From JAFGPL01 sp963781805 (lineage in GTDB: Bacteria > Bacteroidota > Bacteroidia > Bacteroidales > UBA10428), in NCBI GenBank assembly GCA_963781805.1, contig CAWAHF010000004.1, positions 5,642,001 through 5,706,000 on the forward strand: DNA of 64,000 nt. Direction: 5' to 3'. The notes under the pieces were generated by a model that was not told the DNA's origin, searched no databases, and saw only the letters and a list, made by a program, of their open reading frames with translations. The position numbers and the translations under genes were made by a program. Below are positions 52,021 through 61,818 of this stretch, one piece after another (position 1 is the first letter of the stretch; each line of letters opens with the position of its first letter).

Positions 52021-54534
52021 ATGAATCTTTCTGAGCTTAAAAATAACGAAAGCGGCATAATCTCCAAAGTTAAAGGAAGAGGTGCATTCAGGCGGAGAAT
52101 TACGGAGATGGGATTTATCAAAGGGAAAAAAATTACAGTAATAAAAAATGCTCCTCTGAACGATCCAATCGAATATCGCCTGATTGGCTATAATGTTTCT
52201 CTTCGCAGGAGTGAAGCATCCCTGATTGAGGTTGTTACAAAAGATGATGCTTTTGGTCTGTATAATGATCATTTTAACGGTGTAATACCCGATCAGATAT
52301 TAAAGACCTCTGCCAGGGAGAAAGGTAACATCATTAATGTGGCAATGGTTGGAAATCCAAATTCGGGAAAGACAACCATCTTCAATTATGCTTCTAATTC
52401 CAAAGAAAGGGTAGGGAATTATAGCGGAGTCACAGTGAGTTCAAAAACAGCATTATTTGCACAAAACGGTTATACCTTTCAGATTACCGATTTACCAGGT
52501 GCGTATTCACTTTCGGCCTACTCACCCGAGGAGATTGCAGTTCGGGATTTTATTATTACTAACACTCCGGATGTTGTGGTAAATATTGTCGATGCCTCAA
52601 ACCTCGAACGAAATTTATATTTAACCACACAGCTCATTGATTTGGATATTAAAGTAGTCATTGCCCTGAATATGTATGATGATTTGTTGAAAAACAAAGA
52701 TTCATTCGATTATGAAGCATTAGGCAAAATGATGGGTATTCCAATCATTCCGACGGTAGGAATAAAGGGTAGGGGAATCAGCAATCTTTTTCAAAAAATT
52801 ATAGATGTATATAATGATGAGGACCCAACCGTTCGTCACATTCATATTAATTATGGAAGCGAAGTAGAAGAAGCTATTCATCATATTCAAAAAGCCGTAA
52901 AGATTGAAGCAAATTATAACCTCACCGACAGAATCTCTTCCAGATTTCTTGCTATAAAGCTTCTTGAAAAAGACAAGCATATTTCTGATTTTGCCAGACA
53001 GGCAACCAATTATAATGAGATTAAAGAAATTGCAGCCAAAGAAGCTGAACGAATTGAATTGGAATATCATTCAGATAGTGAAACAATAATGACGGATGCC
53101 AAATACGGATTTATTTCGGGTGCCCTGAAGGAGACATTTAAGCACGGAACTTTTGAACGTAAGGAGGTTACGCGCGCTATAGATAATATTATTACGAACA
53201 AACTTTTCGGTTTCCCGGTTTTTCTTCTCATAATGTTTCTAATGTTTACAGCCACTTTCAGATTTGGTCAGTACCCCATGAGTTGGATTGATCAGGGTGT
53301 TGGTGCACTTGCGGGCCTGTTTGAAAAATTTCTTCCGGCAGGATCATTCAAAGAATTAATGATTGACGGAGTGATTGGAGGTGTTGGCGGGGTTATTATC
53401 TTCCTGCCGAATATCATGATTCTTTTCCTGTTTATTTCGTTGATGGAAGATACCGGATACATGGCACGGGCTGCATTTATTATGGATAAGGTAATGCACA
53501 AAATAGGATTGCACGGCAGATCATTTATCCCCTTGCTCATGGGTTTTGGGTGCAATGTTCCCGCGATCATGGCCACGCGAACTATTGAAAACAGGAATAA
53601 CCGGCTTTTAACCATGTTAATTGCCCCGTTTATGTCATGCAGTGCCCGGCTTCCTGTTTATATATTGTTAATTGGCAGTTTTTTCCCCGATTACCAGGGA
53701 TCTGTACTTTTTCTTTTGTATCTCGCCGGAATTGTTTTTGCTGTAATATCCGCCCTGTTGTTAAAAAGACTTTTTTTCCGTGCAGAAGAAATTCCGTTTG
53801 TCATGGAATTGCCTCCTTACCGGATTCCCACGCTAAAGTCTACCGTACGTCATATGTGGCACAAAGCATCTCAGTATCTTAAAAAGATGGGGGGAGTAAT
53901 TCTTATTGCCTCTGTTATTATCTGGGCTTTAGGTTATTTCCCCAGGAAGGTTAATTTCAGTACCGATTATGACAGGGAAATTTCTGTAAAAGCATCACTT
54001 CTTAACAATTCTTTATTGTCTAATCCTAAGGAAAATGATGCAGAAATCGCAAAAATTAAAAACGAAATAGAAGATCTGAATCTGCAGAAAAAGGCCGAAC
54101 ACCAGGAAAAGTCATATCTGGGTTTAATTGGTAAAATAGTTGAACCCGTAATCAGACCGCTCGGATTTGATTGGAAAATAGGTATTAGTTTGTTATCGGG
54201 TATTGCAGCCAAAGAGATTGTGGTAAGTTCCCTGGGTGTAATGCACCATGTGGATATTTCAAAAACCAATAGTAGTGAAAAGCTTTCGGACAGACTTAGT
54301 CATGTGAAATATACCGAAGGAAAAAGAAAAGGGAGAAATGTATTTAACCCACTGGTTGCATTGGCGCTCATGATGTTTATCCTGATTTATTTTCCGTGTA
54401 TAGCGGTGATTACGGCAATTCAAAGGGAATCCGGATCGTGGAAATGGGCATTGTTTACAGTATTTTATTCTACCGGTCTTGCCTGGCTCGTTTCATTTTT
54501 GGTATACCAGGTGGGGAATTTGTTTTTTTCATAA
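52021..54534 (+). CDS. feoB: FeoA-FeoB fusion ferrous iron transporter
   Basis: An 837-residue protein joining both Feo components. Residues 1-75 are FeoA (SH3-like, RRRITEMGFIKGKKITVI). Residues 104-270 are the FeoB G domain with G1 GNPNSGKT (111-118), G3 DLPG (157-160) and G4 NMYD (217-220). The membrane part follows (about 400 to the end) with the Gate segments containing GFGCNVPAI and FMSCSARLPVYILL, the cysteines typical of FeoB. It imports Fe2+ across the inner membrane. A small Cys-rich partner gene follows by 23 bases. FeoA-FeoB fusion is common in Bacteroidota. Confidence 0.96.
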   Translation: MNLSELKNNESGIISKVKGRGAFRRRITEMGFIKGKKITVIKNAPLNDPIEYRLIGYNVSLRRSEASLIEVVTKDDAFGLYNDHFNGVIPDQILKTSAREKGNIINVAMVGNPNSGKTTIFNYASNSKERVGNYSGVTVSSKTALFAQNGYTFQITDLPGAYSLSAYSPEEIAVRDFIITNTPDVVVNIVDASNLERNLYLTTQLIDLDIKVVIALNMYDDLLKNKDSFDYEALGKMMGIPIIPTVGIKGRGISNLFQKIIDVYNDEDPTVRHIHINYGSEVEEAIHHIQKAVKIEANYNLTDRISSRFLAIKLLEKDKHISDFARQATNYNEIKEIAAKEAERIELEYHSDSETIMTDAKYGFISGALKETFKHGTFERKEVTRAIDNIITNKLFGFPVFLLIMFLMFTATFRFGQYPMSWIDQGVGALAGLFEKFLPAGSFKELMIDGVIGGVGGVIIFLPNIMILFLFISLMEDTGYMARAAFIMDKVMHKIGLHGRSFIPLLMGFGCNVPAIMATRTIENRNNRLLTMLIAPFMSCSARLPVYILLIGSFFPDYQGSVLFLLYLAGIVFAVISALLLKRLFFRAEEIPFVMELPPYRIPTLKSTVRHMWHKASQYLKKMGGVILIASVIIWALGYFPRKVNFSTDYDREISVKASLLNNSLLSNPKENDAEIAKIKNEIEDLNLQKKAEHQEKSYLGLIGKIVEPVIRPLGFDWKIGISLLSGIAAKEIVVSSLGVMHHVDISKTNSSEKLSDRLSHVKYTEGKRKGRNVFNPLVALALMMFILIYFPCIAVITAIQRESGSWKWALFTVFYSTGLAWLVSFLVYQVGNLFFS

Positions 54535-54557
54535 TTCAACTTAAAATTTAAATCAGT

Positions 54558-54752
54558 ATGATTCAAAATCTCATAACATATCTACTTATTATAGCAGCGT
54601 TTTCATATGCATTTTATAAACTCTACCTGACTATTTTTCCGAAAAAAATTAAAGCTGCCTCTACCTCTCATTCCTGCAGCGGATGTTCCGGTTGCGAGCT
54701 GAAAAATACAGTTAAATCAGTAACTTGTACCACATATAGTCCTGAAAATTGA
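54558..54752 (+). CDS. FeoB-associated Cys-rich membrane protein
   Basis: A 64-residue protein with one membrane helix (about 4-22) and a Cys cluster, CSGCSGCELK at residues 43-52. Proteins of this shape and position after feoB form the FeoB-associated Cys-rich family. They are thought to assist FeoB, perhaps by handling Fe2+ at the membrane. It lies 23 bases after feoAB and probably shares its mRNA. Confidence 0.9.
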   Translation: MIQNLITYLLIIAAFSYAFYKLYLTIFPKKIKAASTSHSCSGCSGCELKNTVKSVTCTTYSPEN

Positions 54753-54841
54753 ACATTTCTTCCAAGATGTTTTAAATGTCAGTTTAGAAATAGTTCGATC
54801 TAAAATTTTGTTAATTTGAATAAAAGCTCGTTTTAATATTT

Positions 54842-54849
54842 TATCTTTG
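54842..54849 (+). promoter_or_regulatory. Putative -7 element before the RRM gene
   Basis: TATCTTTG matches TAnnTTTG exactly, 123 bases before the RRM start codon. TTTG at 54816-54819 could be the -33, with a 22-base spacer. This predicts a leader of about 117 bases. An open frame through the leader (from 54865) lacks protein-like character. Confidence 0.5.
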
Positions 54850-54972
54850 TATTTAATTTGAGAATTGAGTTCAGAAAGTCATCATCTACTTTTCGTCAAA
54901 ACGCGCATAAGTTATCTTGTTTGTCTGTCTTCAACCTCATTATTTACTAATATCAATTTTAATAAATTTTTA

Positions 54973-55293
54973 ATGAACATCTACATTTCTAATTTAAGTT
55001 TCGATGTAAATGACAGCGACTTAAAAGAATTATTTGAAGAGTACGGTCCCGTTTCTTCCGCAAAAGTCATAACAGACAAGTATACCGGCAAATCCAGGGG
55101 ATTTGGATTTGTTGAAATGGACGACAACAAACAGGCTCAGCAGGCAATTGATGAACTTAACCAGGCAGAATATGATGGTAAAGTAATTAATGTTTCGGTA
55201 GCCAAACCAAAAACTGAACGGCCAAATAATCGTGGTTCGTTTCAGAATCGTGGAAAGGGAGGATATAATTCCGATAGACGAAACAAATATTAA
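54973..55293 (+). CDS. RRM-domain RNA-binding protein
   Basis: A 106-residue protein with one RRM (residues 1-80): RNP2 IYISNL at 3-8 and RNP1 KSRGFGFVEM. A short Gly/Arg/Asn-rich tail follows (NRGSFQNRGKGGYNSDRRN). Such glycine-rich RRM proteins occur in cyanobacteria and Bacteroidota and are often cold-induced; they bind RNA. The frame extends 36 codons upstream to 54865, but the ATG at 54973 gives the proper RRM start. A long leader and a strong terminator frame the gene. Confidence 0.92.
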   Translation: MNIYISNLSFDVNDSDLKELFEEYGPVSSAKVITDKYTGKSRGFGFVEMDDNKQAQQAIDELNQAEYDGKVINVSVAKPKTERPNNRGSFQNRGKGGYNSDRRNKY

Positions 55294-55312
55294 AAATCTC
55301 CCCTATCATATT

Positions 55313-55342
55313 AAAAGGGTGCTTTTTAAGTACCCTTTTTTT
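55313..55342 (+). terminator. Intrinsic terminator after the RRM gene
   Basis: AAAGGGTGCTT pairs with AAGTACCCTTT (one G-T wobble) around a three-base loop and runs into T residues, 20 bases after the RRM stop codon. Confidence 0.88.
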
Positions 55343-55384
55343 AATGCTGAAAAAGACAACTAATACTAATCGGATAATTGGAAA

Positions 55385-57466
55385 TTAGTTTTTCGGTTCA
55401 TTCCATCCCGGCAAAGAAACCGTAGCCTGGTAATTTGAATAATTATAAAGCGGATTCCTTTCCGGTTTGTATAACGTGCCTTTGAGTGGATTGTCAGACT
55501 GTGTGTAAATCCAGATTTCATCAGGATTCCATACGACTATTTCGTCACGGCAGTCACCTGTAATATCCATTACGGCATAACACATGTCGGGATGTCCGTC
55601 ATCCGGAAAATCCAATACTTTTCGTCCCCAACCGTCATATATACCTCCTTCTTCCACATTCGGATTCAGAATAAAATACTCTTCCGGTTTTCCGGTCCAG
55701 TTTAAAGGTAAACACATGCTGCCAAACTGGTTTGGCTCAAATTCTTTATACATATTACCATCTGCATCGAACATATGAATAATTCCCTGATTTCCCCAAA
55801 AATTTACCGAAACCGTTTCCAATCCGGGCAGATCATCTCTGAAATTTGCTACAGCCGGATTCTGAACATGACCGATAAAATGGTGTTTAAGAATATTTCC
55901 TTTCAGATCAGCAAAAAACATACCCTCATCACTTGCGGCACACATGAGTCTTATTTCCTGATCATTCCTGAATTTTACAAGCGCCACCCCGTCGGCGTGA
56001 TCTTCCAGCACGCTATCCAGACTCCATAGAACACTACCATCATCGTCAAACAGGGTATATCCCATCATAAGTTCATCTTTCGTATCATGATCAATGTCTT
56101 TGGCATATGGATAATGGCCTGTATTACAGTGGGCTTTCCATAAAAGTTTGAGCTGATTATCGTATGCCCACAAATATTGATATCTGTCTTTCAGGATTAT
56201 ATCACCATCGAAACCTTTTCCGCTTAAATCACAAAAATACAGGCAATCTCCCAGAATCCTGTCATATATATTATTTCCCTGTTTGGTTGGTTTTCCTCCG
56301 GGTGTTATGGGTGTAAGAATACTTTTCAAAGGTTGCCCGGTGGCGGCATCCGCAATGATAAAATTAAAATTCATGCAATAGATGACCTCGTTTTTCCCGT
56401 CATTATTTATATCATGTATCTGAAAGGCGACATCGTTGGTTAGAAAATTTTTCCATGGATCAGGAGTGCCTTTTTGCCAAAGCAGTTCTCCATCAAATGT
56501 CATGGCAGTAAGACAGCTTAGTTCACTATTCCTGTCCTTTGGACCATGATGAATCACCTGTCCAATCAAAACATCTATGGTTCCATCATTATTCAAATCA
56601 CCAAATCGAAGATTTCTTCCAACACCAAATCCTTCGGTAGAGACTTTCTTCCAGACGACCATTTTGGGATTAGCTTGCTCCAGTTCTTTTTCCTGGCGGT
56701 ATTGCTTCAGAATAGCTTTGGATATCTGAGATCTTACGTTGCGTGTTGCACTTATTTCAATGGGACCAAATACAGCCGGACCATCGGCCATGATTCCTGT
56801 TTTTCCCGACAAATAGGTTGTGTCACGCGCCGACAAAACGGGTCCGTTCACAACTGAGGCTTTTATAGAAGCATCATTTAATGCTATTTCGAATTCAATG
56901 CATTTTCCCTTCTGGTAGGGATACCTTTCCCGGGTAAGTATTTTTTCGTAAGGTTGACGAAATGCAATACCGTTTTTCACAAGCTTCAGGCAAATCGTAT
57001 CATTTTTTACACCAAGAAAATAATAACAACGATCATCCTGATATCTGAAGACGATTCCACATTGGTATTCTTTGCACATTGGCATAATGGAGCCATTGAT
57101 CTTATAATTACTCCAATGCCGGTTTCCGGTAATTACCATCGGATGCCAGTGTTTGTCAGGATTATAACCGATTTGACAGAGTACCTTTTGGTTATCTGTT
57201 TCACGGACATACCACGATTGCGGCAAATTATATCTAAAGGTGGACACGGTCCAGTTACCTTTTGTGGCTGCTTCCGGTAAATAATGGTATTCAGTTTGTG
57301 CGCCAAAACTACTTCCTAAAGGTCCGCGGTGCAATGATTTATAATCATCATAGAACAGGATCTCCCTTTTTTCCTGTAGGTTACATGAAAAGGGAGCCAT
57401 GACCATCAGAAATAAAAAAGTTGATCTTATCCAACTGGTGTAAGATTGTTTTCCTTTCTTCAACAT
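55385..57466 (-). CDS. Rhamnogalacturonan lyase-like propeller lipoprotein
   Basis: A 693-residue lipoprotein (lipobox APFSC, C28). Residues ~36-245 look like a concanavalin-type lectin domain (FYDDYKSLHRGPLG, YKINGSIMPMCKEYQCGIVF). The rest (about 270-690) is a beta propeller with Asp-rich loops of the FG-GAP type: GDLNNDGTIDVLIG, HDINNDGKNEVIY, DIDHDTKDELMMG, DITGDCRDEIVVW. The C-terminus (PERNPLYNYSNYQATVSLPG) resembles rhamnogalacturonan lyases of PL11. Whether it is an active lyase cannot be told from sequence. It is the last gene of a three-gene minus-strand set. Confidence 0.65.
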   Translation of the reverse strand: MLKKGKQSYTSWIRSTFLFLMVMAPFSCNLQEKREILFYDDYKSLHRGPLGSSFGAQTEYHYLPEAATKGNWTVSTFRYNLPQSWYVRETDNQKVLCQIGYNPDKHWHPMVITGNRHWSNYKINGSIMPMCKEYQCGIVFRYQDDRCYYFLGVKNDTICLKLVKNGIAFRQPYEKILTRERYPYQKGKCIEFEIALNDASIKASVVNGPVLSARDTTYLSGKTGIMADGPAVFGPIEISATRNVRSQISKAILKQYRQEKELEQANPKMVVWKKVSTEGFGVGRNLRFGDLNNDGTIDVLIGQVIHHGPKDRNSELSCLTAMTFDGELLWQKGTPDPWKNFLTNDVAFQIHDINNDGKNEVIYCMNFNFIIADAATGQPLKSILTPITPGGKPTKQGNNIYDRILGDCLYFCDLSGKGFDGDIILKDRYQYLWAYDNQLKLLWKAHCNTGHYPYAKDIDHDTKDELMMGYTLFDDDGSVLWSLDSVLEDHADGVALVKFRNDQEIRLMCAASDEGMFFADLKGNILKHHFIGHVQNPAVANFRDDLPGLETVSVNFWGNQGIIHMFDADGNMYKEFEPNQFGSMCLPLNWTGKPEEYFILNPNVEEGGIYDGWGRKVLDFPDDGHPDMCYAVMDITGDCRDEIVVWNPDEIWIYTQSDNPLKGTLYKPERNPLYNYSNYQATVSLPGWNEPKN

Positions 57467-57510
57467 TTTATAGCTCTCTCCGATAAAATTTCATTTCCCG
57501 GAAGGTTAAC

Positions 57511-58680
57511 CTATGTCAGAAATTCAGACGGCACATCTTTCAATCGTATGATATCCCTTATTCTGTCGGAAATATTCAGTTGGTTAGGACACTGTACCTG
57601 ACATTCAGGACATTTACTGCATGCATCAATTTCCTGTGATAACAAATCAAGAACATTTTTTGCTTTCAACGGAGTGTTGTATCCATATGCATACATATAG
57701 GCCCGCATGATATCCGGCACGGCTAAGCCGTATGGACATTGCGGTTTGCATTTTTCACAGCCATGACAGTATAATCCCGCTAACAGTTTGTATGAGTTTA
57801 AATCTTCCTTTTCCTGTGTTGTCATTTCAATATTGTACAGTAGGCTTTTATAGAGCTCCAGTTCTTCGATGTTATGGATACTCAGAATTGCAGTATGTAC
57901 ATTCTTATCCTGCAATACCCATTTTAAAGCAGCAGACTTATTTATTGGTTTCGTTTTTTCCTTATCAAGAAAATTTCCGGCAAGTGTTTTCATGGCAACA
58001 ATTCCAATCCCCTCGTCAGCAGCTTTTGCTATTGCACGACCAACTGTATCTTCCAGACGGAAATTATAAGCAGCAAGAACAACTTCGTAAAATTTACTTT
58101 GGATAGCCGTTTCGAGTAATTCTGCCTGATTGCTGTGGGTTGAAAGCCCGACAAAACGGGCTTTTCCTTCCTCTTTTGCTTTTCTCAGTCCGTTGAGCAT
58201 TTCTTCATTCATGGCAGCTCCGTTACATGAAGGCCTGTGCAAATAAAGAATATCAACAAAATCAACTCCCTGGCGGCTCAAACTCTCATTCAGTTTTTCG
58301 AGAAATGCCTGTGTGGTCGCTTCTTTTTTATATTGTCCGGTGTTGTTATCTTCCGGAAACTCAATTTTTGTTGAAATGATAAATTTATCACGACCGAATT
58401 CTTTTAACATTTTCCCCAACAATACATCATTGCGGCCATTCATATAAATATAGGCAGAATCGAAATGGATCATCCCCGATTTGAAAATTTCTCTGGCCAG
58501 CATCATATTGTCACTTTGAAAGGACCCGCTGCTTATAACCGGAAGCTCAATTCCGGTTTTTCCCAAAGTTCTGGTTATGGGTGGTTTGGGTTCAGATGCA
58601 AATCCTGCCCGGGTAGTGGAAGAAACCAAACCTCCTGCTGCAGCTACTGCTGAAATTTTCAGGAATTCGCGTTTATTCAT
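57511..58680 (-). CDS. Exported aldo/keto reductase with C-terminal 2[4Fe-4S] ferredoxin domain
   Basis: A 389-residue protein with a Tat-like signal (NKREFLKIS, residues 2-10, then AVAAAGGLVS). The aldo/keto reductase barrel follows. D and Y of the tetrad are in HFDSAYIY, K in ISTKIEF and H in LYLHRPSCNG. The C-terminus has two cysteine clusters for 4Fe-4S centres, CHGCEKCKPQCPYG and CSKCPECQVQCPN. The reductase-ferredoxin fusion with a Tat signal suggests a folded redox enzyme in the periplasm. It is 44 bases upstream of the propeller lipoprotein gene and 14 bases downstream of the repeat-protein gene. Confidence 0.9.
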   Translation of the reverse strand: MNKREFLKISAVAAAGGLVSSTTRAGFASEPKPPITRTLGKTGIELPVISSGSFQSDNMMLAREIFKSGMIHFDSAYIYMNGRNDVLLGKMLKEFGRDKFIISTKIEFPEDNNTGQYKKEATTQAFLEKLNESLSRQGVDFVDILYLHRPSCNGAAMNEEMLNGLRKAKEEGKARFVGLSTHSNQAELLETAIQSKFYEVVLAAYNFRLEDTVGRAIAKAADEGIGIVAMKTLAGNFLDKEKTKPINKSAALKWVLQDKNVHTAILSIHNIEELELYKSLLYNIEMTTQEKEDLNSYKLLAGLYCHGCEKCKPQCPYGLAVPDIMRAYMYAYGYNTPLKAKNVLDLLSQEIDACSKCPECQVQCPNQLNISDRIRDIIRLKDVPSEFLT

Positions 58681-58694
58681 AACTCTATACCTTT

Positions 58695-60782
58695 CTATTT
58701 ACCGCATTTTTTGGCTAGTGTCTTAAATGCATTTATAATATTTCTTGCTGTTGCTACATCGTCGCAATACAGATCTACACCATAGGCGAAGTTCTGAGGT
58801 TCACTGTTTTTATAGGGTTTAATGAGTTTTTGTTTGCCTTTTGTTTCAAGGTTAACTTTCATCTCTTTACCTGAAATATCAAGTTTTACTGCATCTGCAT
58901 TAATATCTGACAGGTTAAATTCATAGATATAGCCGGTTGATTCGTTTTTACTATCTATTTGCACAATGGAAAGCTTGATTTTACACGGATCGTTATCTAC
59001 CATCTCGATGGTTTGATCCATCGTATATGTTCCGGTTGATACCGTATGCAGGCTGGAGGCAATAAATTTGAAAGCAGCCGCATTATCGGTGAGTGTTTTG
59101 TCAGCAGATTTTACCGTTGATGCCAGAAATTTAAGAGCGCTGATAAAATTTCGGGCAATTTTTGTATCATCAAAATATACCTCTATGGAAGATTCATAAT
59201 TTTGAATCTGATCAAATTTTGTTGCTTTGATAAGTTTTTCCTTTCCGGTAGATATCTTAACAGTCATCTTTTTCCCGCTTACCGATAGATCAACATTATC
59301 CTTATCAATATCAGACACATAAAAAACAAATTTTTCTTCGGTATCGCCATTATTGTCGGTGCTGGTGAGCGATAGGGTAGCCATATAATTATTGGAGGGA
59401 TCAAAAGTAAGTTTTTGTTTATATGTTTTACCTGATTCTGTGATAGAACCTGTATTTGCAGAGGCCCATGTTGCTGCCTTTGAATCATCTGCCCATTTCT
59501 GAATTCCTGCATCTCGATTTAAAATGGCATAATTCAATGCATTTATCAACTCCCGTGCAGGTTCTATTCCATCAGTATATATCTCAATCTGATTCGAATA
59601 ATTCTGCTGTTCTGAATTTTTGAAGACTTTCACCAGTTTTTGTTTGTCTTTCACATTCATCTTAACTGTAACTTCTTTTCCGCTGATGTTCAAATCGACT
59701 GCCGGGTTCAGTTCATTCAGATATACCTGATATTTTTCTTCAGTAGTAATGCCCTTTGAATCGGTTTCAGAGGAACCAAATGTCACCATGCCATCAGGTT
59801 TATTTTCAAATTCGAAATTTTGTTGAAGTTCGGAATTGCCCGAAGTCACACTTTTAATATTTTCTTTCAGGAAATTCAATGCCAGATTTACATCAGCGTA
59901 GGTTTTATATACGGGTTTGCTTTGTTCTGTGGCATATTTTAAAGCCTGTACCATATTTCTTGCTGCCACAAGGTCAGGGACATAGATTTCCAGATTGTTA
60001 TCGTAGTTTTGGAGTACATCGCTTTTCACTACTTTGAAATATTTGTTGTCATCCTTGGTTTTCAGTTCAATGGAAAGATCTTTTCCGCTAACATTCAGAC
60101 TTATTTTGTCAGCATTAATATCTGCCATATTCCACGAATATTTTTCAGTGATTTCATTTCCTTTGGAATCGTTGTATATTCTGGTAAGTTCGGAAAGATA
60201 ATTTTTTGATGCGTCAGCAGAAAATATCTGATTATATTCGGTGCTCCCCTTTGGAGTCTTTGATATGTTTGAAGAAAGCCAGTCCACACAATCTTTAAGC
60301 GATGCCCAAGATTTTTCCTGGTGAGTACACTCTTTCAGGTGACTTTTTATTGCATCTACCAGCGACCTGGCCTTTTCCACCTGATCGCATAATATTTCTG
60401 ATGAATTAATGTATCCTTTAAATTCTCCATCGTCAAACGATTTAATAAACTTTTGCGAGTTTTTGGTTTCCAGACTAACGGTGAGATATTTTCCGGTTAC
60501 TTTGAATTTTACTGCATTTTCATCAATATCTGAGAGGTAAACTTCAATGCTGCTTGTTGATTCATCCCCTTTTTTATTGATTTTAATCGTGGATATTGTA
60601 ATTCCACAGAGCTCCTTATTAAAATAAGAATATGCATATTTATAGGTATATGATCCCGTAGGAACTTCTCCTTTGTATTCAGAGAGCCAATCTACTGTGC
60701 TTTTGTCCTGCGCCGTTAGTGTACCCTGGATGAATAAAAATGCAAAAACCAACGGAATAAAATCTTTAAATATTCGTTTCAT
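58695..60782 (-). CDS. Secreted protein of five ~135-residue repeats, unknown function
   Basis: A 695-residue protein with a signal peptide (to about residue 24, GTLTAQ). It contains five tandem units near residues 29-150, 164-287, 299-421, 436-554 and 568-691. Each unit ends in a pattern like SGKxLxVxLxTK then QKxIK, followed by QNY, EIY and AR..L..ALK. The Gly of the (S/T)GK motif recurs at 97, 233, 368, 503 and 638, so the spacing is 135-136 residues each time. The predicted order, beta strands then one long helix, recalls PH-like folds. I do not recognise a family. It is the first gene of the set with the reductase and propeller lipoprotein. Confidence 0.72.
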   Translation of the reverse strand: MKRIFKDFIPLVFAFLFIQGTLTAQDKSTVDWLSEYKGEVPTGSYTYKYAYSYFNKELCGITISTIKINKKGDESTSSIEVYLSDIDENAVKFKVTGKYLTVSLETKNSQKFIKSFDDGEFKGYINSSEILCDQVEKARSLVDAIKSHLKECTHQEKSWASLKDCVDWLSSNISKTPKGSTEYNQIFSADASKNYLSELTRIYNDSKGNEITEKYSWNMADINADKISLNVSGKDLSIELKTKDDNKYFKVVKSDVLQNYDNNLEIYVPDLVAARNMVQALKYATEQSKPVYKTYADVNLALNFLKENIKSVTSGNSELQQNFEFENKPDGMVTFGSSETDSKGITTEEKYQVYLNELNPAVDLNISGKEVTVKMNVKDKQKLVKVFKNSEQQNYSNQIEIYTDGIEPARELINALNYAILNRDAGIQKWADDSKAATWASANTGSITESGKTYKQKLTFDPSNNYMATLSLTSTDNNGDTEEKFVFYVSDIDKDNVDLSVSGKKMTVKISTGKEKLIKATKFDQIQNYESSIEVYFDDTKIARNFISALKFLASTVKSADKTLTDNAAAFKFIASSLHTVSTGTYTMDQTIEMVDNDPCKIKLSIVQIDSKNESTGYIYEFNLSDINADAVKLDISGKEMKVNLETKGKQKLIKPYKNSEPQNFAYGVDLYCDDVATARNIINAFKTLAKKCGK

Positions 60783-60895
60783 AGTAGTTAATCTTTAAGG
60801 TTTACCGTATAAAATTATAAAACCAAAACTATATATTTATAAATATATCACAAAAAGTATATTTTGCTTTGTTCGATTAATTGTTTTAATCTTTA

Positions 60896-60903
60896 TAACT
60901 TTG
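60896..60903 (+). promoter_or_regulatory. Putative -7 element before the CHAD gene
   Basis: TAACTTTG matches TAnnTTTG, 46 bases before the start codon. The nearest TTTG (60868-60871) is 24 bases upstream, longer than ideal, so support is moderate. Confidence 0.4.
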
Positions 60904-60949
60904 TAAGTGAATTAGTTATTTCGCAGATTGAAATTCTTCTTTTCAAGAC

Positions 60950-61801
60950 ATGATACAAAAGAAAGCCAACACATATTTTGAAGGGCAGGTAGGTATTATC
61001 GGTACGAATATTCAGATTGCTGATATGTCTCATAGTTCTGAATTGGTGCATGATCTCAGGGTAGCTATTAAAAAAATAAGAACATTTCTGAATGTTTTTA
61101 ATCTGCAGAAAAACAAACGGATAAAAAAATTACTAAAGAGGAACATTGATGTAATTTTCAAAAAGGCAGGTAATCTCAGAAATTCGCAGGTTTACTACGA
61201 ACTTGTTCAGGATTATGAGAATTTGTTAAAAAAGGAATTTTATGATTTAAAAGAATATCTGTTGGTGAAAATTGAACGAAGGCGTAAAAGCATGCATAAA
61301 ATATTACCCAAAAAATCCAATGATTTTCTTAATGTCTTGCGTTCAGAAGTATCAGAAAATCTTGAGACGATTACAAATGATAAATTAAAAAAAAGAGTTG
61401 GTAAGTATCTTGATACATCCATTAAGAAATTTGAGAAGAATAAAAATTACCTGGATTCCAGGGACCTGCACAAACAGAGAAAAATTCTGAAAGAGATTAG
61501 ATTCTGTTATGAAATTTCCGCCAGTATAAATCCCGAAGAATTTCCAGATGAACTAATAACTAAAATCAGAGAGCTTGAGGATATCCTGGGCAGATGGCAT
61601 GATTACAACCGTTTGAAACAAACTATAGAAATGTTTGTACTCAGACTTAGGAAATCAAAAGTTGACCAGGTTATCAAATTAAATACACTCAGTGATACAA
61701 TATCAAATGATATCGTTATACTTCTGGATAATTATCATAAAATAATACCAGACTTAGATTTAAACAAACAAAAATTACCCTTTGAAGTGCCTTCATTGTA
61801 A
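60950..61801 (+). CDS. CHAD domain protein
   Basis: A 283-residue helical protein with a CHAD domain across its whole length. The conserved basic-histidine motifs are present: HDLRVAIKKIR at about 35-45 and DLHKQRKILKEIRF in the second half, with ILGRWHDYN near the end. CHAD domains bind inorganic polyphosphate through these basic residues. It has no enzyme domain of the CYTH/polyphosphatase type. It is a single gene convergent with the cyclophilin-like gene, 17 bases apart. Confidence 0.88.
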   Translation: MIQKKANTYFEGQVGIIGTNIQIADMSHSSELVHDLRVAIKKIRTFLNVFNLQKNKRIKKLLKRNIDVIFKKAGNLRNSQVYYELVQDYENLLKKEFYDLKEYLLVKIERRRKSMHKILPKKSNDFLNVLRSEVSENLETITNDKLKKRVGKYLDTSIKKFEKNKNYLDSRDLHKQRKILKEIRFCYEISASINPEEFPDELITKIRELEDILGRWHDYNRLKQTIEMFVLRLRKSKVDQVIKLNTLSDTISNDIVILLDNYHKIIPDLDLNKQKLPFEVPSL

Positions 61802-61818
61802 TTTATCAGAATGTTTTC

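Noticed and set aside
54865..54972. Extended N-terminus of the RRM protein
   Set aside because: The extra 36 residues lack protein-like character, and the RRM begins exactly at the ATG at 54973.
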